A stretch of DNA of 15,670 nt from NCBI GenBank assembly GCA_015222595.1, contig JADFVP010000010.1:1-15670 (forward strand). The letters are read 5' to 3'. The stretch's first letter is position 1. Every line of letters begins with the position of its first letter. The notes beneath the pieces were generated by a model. That model was not told the origin of the DNA, searched no databases, and saw only the letters and a program-made list of their open reading frames with translations. This document shows, in pieces, positions 14,990 to 15,670 of this stretch. Source of the stretch: Pseudomonadota bacterium. GTDB lineage: Bacteria > Desulfobacterota > GWC2-55-46 > JADFVP01. The translations under genes and the position numbers were made by a program.

Positions 14990-15334
14990 ATGATTACTGC
15001 TTTCGGTTCTTCGATATCAGGCATGAACGCCGCCTTCAAGATGATGGATGTCTCGGCCCACAACACGGCCAACGTCAACACAGACGAATTCAAGGCCCAG
15101 CGGGTCACCTTCAGCGAAAACATGAGTGGTGGAGTCAGCACCAACGTAGATACCGACGACAGCACCGGTTCGTACTACCTGGCCGAGAACGGCACCATTG
15201 CCGAGAGTTCCAACGTCAATATCGCAGAAGAGATCCTGAGCCAGATCATAGCGCGCAACACCATGGACGCCAATGTCGCCGCCTTCAAGACCGCAGATGA
15301 AATGACCGAGAGCTTACTCGATATACTTGCCTGA
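14990..15334 (+). CDS. Short flagellar rod-like protein (FlgC/FlgG-type ends)
   Basis: The 114 residues carry both conserved ends of the flagellar rod/hook family. The N-terminus is MITAFGSSISGMNAAFKMMD followed by SAHNTANVNTDEFKAQ (22-37), matching the rod motif ANxxTxGFK. The C-terminus (about 75-114) has NIAEEILSQIIARNTMDANV followed by KTADEMTESLLDI, matching the FlgC/FlgG rod C-terminal domain. Only about 35 residues lie between, fewer than in FlgC (about 130-150 in all). These proteins use both ends to pack as helices in the rod. No other flagellar gene is visible within the window. An excellent AAGGAGG lies 9 bases before the ATG, under a sigma28 promoter, whereas rod genes are usually early class. 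It may be an orphan accessory rod or cap protein. Confidence 0.75.
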   Translation: MITAFGSSISGMNAAFKMMDVSAHNTANVNTDEFKAQRVTFSENMSGGVSTNVDTDDSTGSYYLAENGTIAESSNVNIAEEILSQIIARNTMDANVAAFKTADEMTESLLDILA

Positions 15335-15458
15335 CCCCCAACAGCCCCCACTAAAAAAAGTTTTACTAAGCACTCTTTAGAGGAACTTCGTCCGCTTCAG
15401 CCTCTATCTCTGCGTTCGCGCGCACCACTCCTGTCACTCCTATCGGAAAGCAAAAGGG

Positions 15459-15489
15459 TTGGACTCCATAGCGCGCTACAGGGTATACT
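15459..15489 (+). promoter_or_regulatory. Weak promoter candidate before the terminal gene
   Basis: TTGGAC (15459-15464) and TATACT (15484-15489) are separated by 19 bp, which is longer than ideal. The 15335-15561 spacer otherwise holds no recognised RNA gene, and no clear terminator follows the rod-like gene. Confidence 0.25.
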
Positions 15490-15561
15490 CTTGTATTGAA
15501 CCGAGCGCAGCCGAGTGGCCACTAAAGCTATGAATGGAAGTCAGAACGAGACAAAGCCGAC

Positions 15562-15670
15562 ATGGACGAAATAAAAACCGAAAACGAGACCGAGGCACAC
15601 TACTCGCGCATCTGCACGGAGGCGTGCGGCGGGGCATGCTGCGACCCGTGGTGGGGTATAATCTCATACC
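15562..15670 (+). CDS. Start of a cysteine-cluster protein (3' truncated)
   Basis: An open frame begins at ATG 15562 and runs off the end of the window, giving 36 visible residues. An acidic start (MDEIKTENETEAHYS) leads to ICTEACGGACCDPWWGIISY. The C-x3-C-x3-CC spacing resembles the metal-binding cysteine clusters of YkgJ-type proteins, but the fragment is too short to name. No ATG lies upstream in frame before the stop at 15523, so the start is fairly sure if the gene is real. The ribosome-binding site is poor. The cysteine spacing and DPWWGI read as real protein rather than random translation. Confidence 0.55.
   Translation, partial: MDEIKTENETEAHYSRICTEACGGACCDPWWGIISY

Overview
This is an ordinary chromosomal housekeeping segment from a Gram-negative, probably flagellated bacterium. 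Every gene lies on the + strand, and coding density is high. The mlaEFD lipid-transport genes imply an outer membrane. The RpoH-type sigma factor, the split ATP-synthase genes (atpZ-atpI-atpB) and the flagellar rod-like gene fit a deltaproteobacterial (Desulfobacterota-like) lineage best, but no marker here fixes the phylum. The DNA is GC-rich, yet Ile is often encoded by ATA, which is a lineage trait worth noting.

Layout. 1-499: 3' end of tyrS. 535-1999: promoter, atpZ-atpI-atpB and a strong intrinsic terminator; the c-subunit gene atpE does not follow. 2025-2966: two promoters (sigma28-like and sigma70) ahead of an RpoH-family sigma factor that has lost most of region 3. 3022-4414: promoter and trhP (YegQ, U32 family). 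4582-9180: a sigma28-like site, alr, then mlaE-mlaF-mlaD, whose MCE protein carries a beta-rich C-terminal domain. 9227-10492: a stand-alone RACo-type ASKHA protein. 10646-14790: purH, purD, purE and tsaC. 14941-15334: a very good sigma28 promoter driving a short FlgC-like rod protein. 15562-end: start of a cysteine-cluster protein.

How the genes fit together. atpZIB encode part of the F0 sector and its assembly helpers. alr supplies D-alanine for peptidoglycan, and mlaEFD move phospholipid across the envelope, so 4.6-9.2 kb is an envelope block. purH, purD and purE are three IMP-synthesis enzymes. tsaC and trhP both act on tRNA anticodon-loop modification, and tyrS charges tRNA.

I found no mobile element, CRISPR array, tRNA or rRNA gene, and no clear new defence or metabolic system. 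The most interesting points are the shortened RpoH-like sigma factor under an apparent flagellar-type promoter, three sites resembling the FliA consensus with identical spacing, the MlaD fused to a probable outer-membrane barrel, and the late-promoter rod-like protein.
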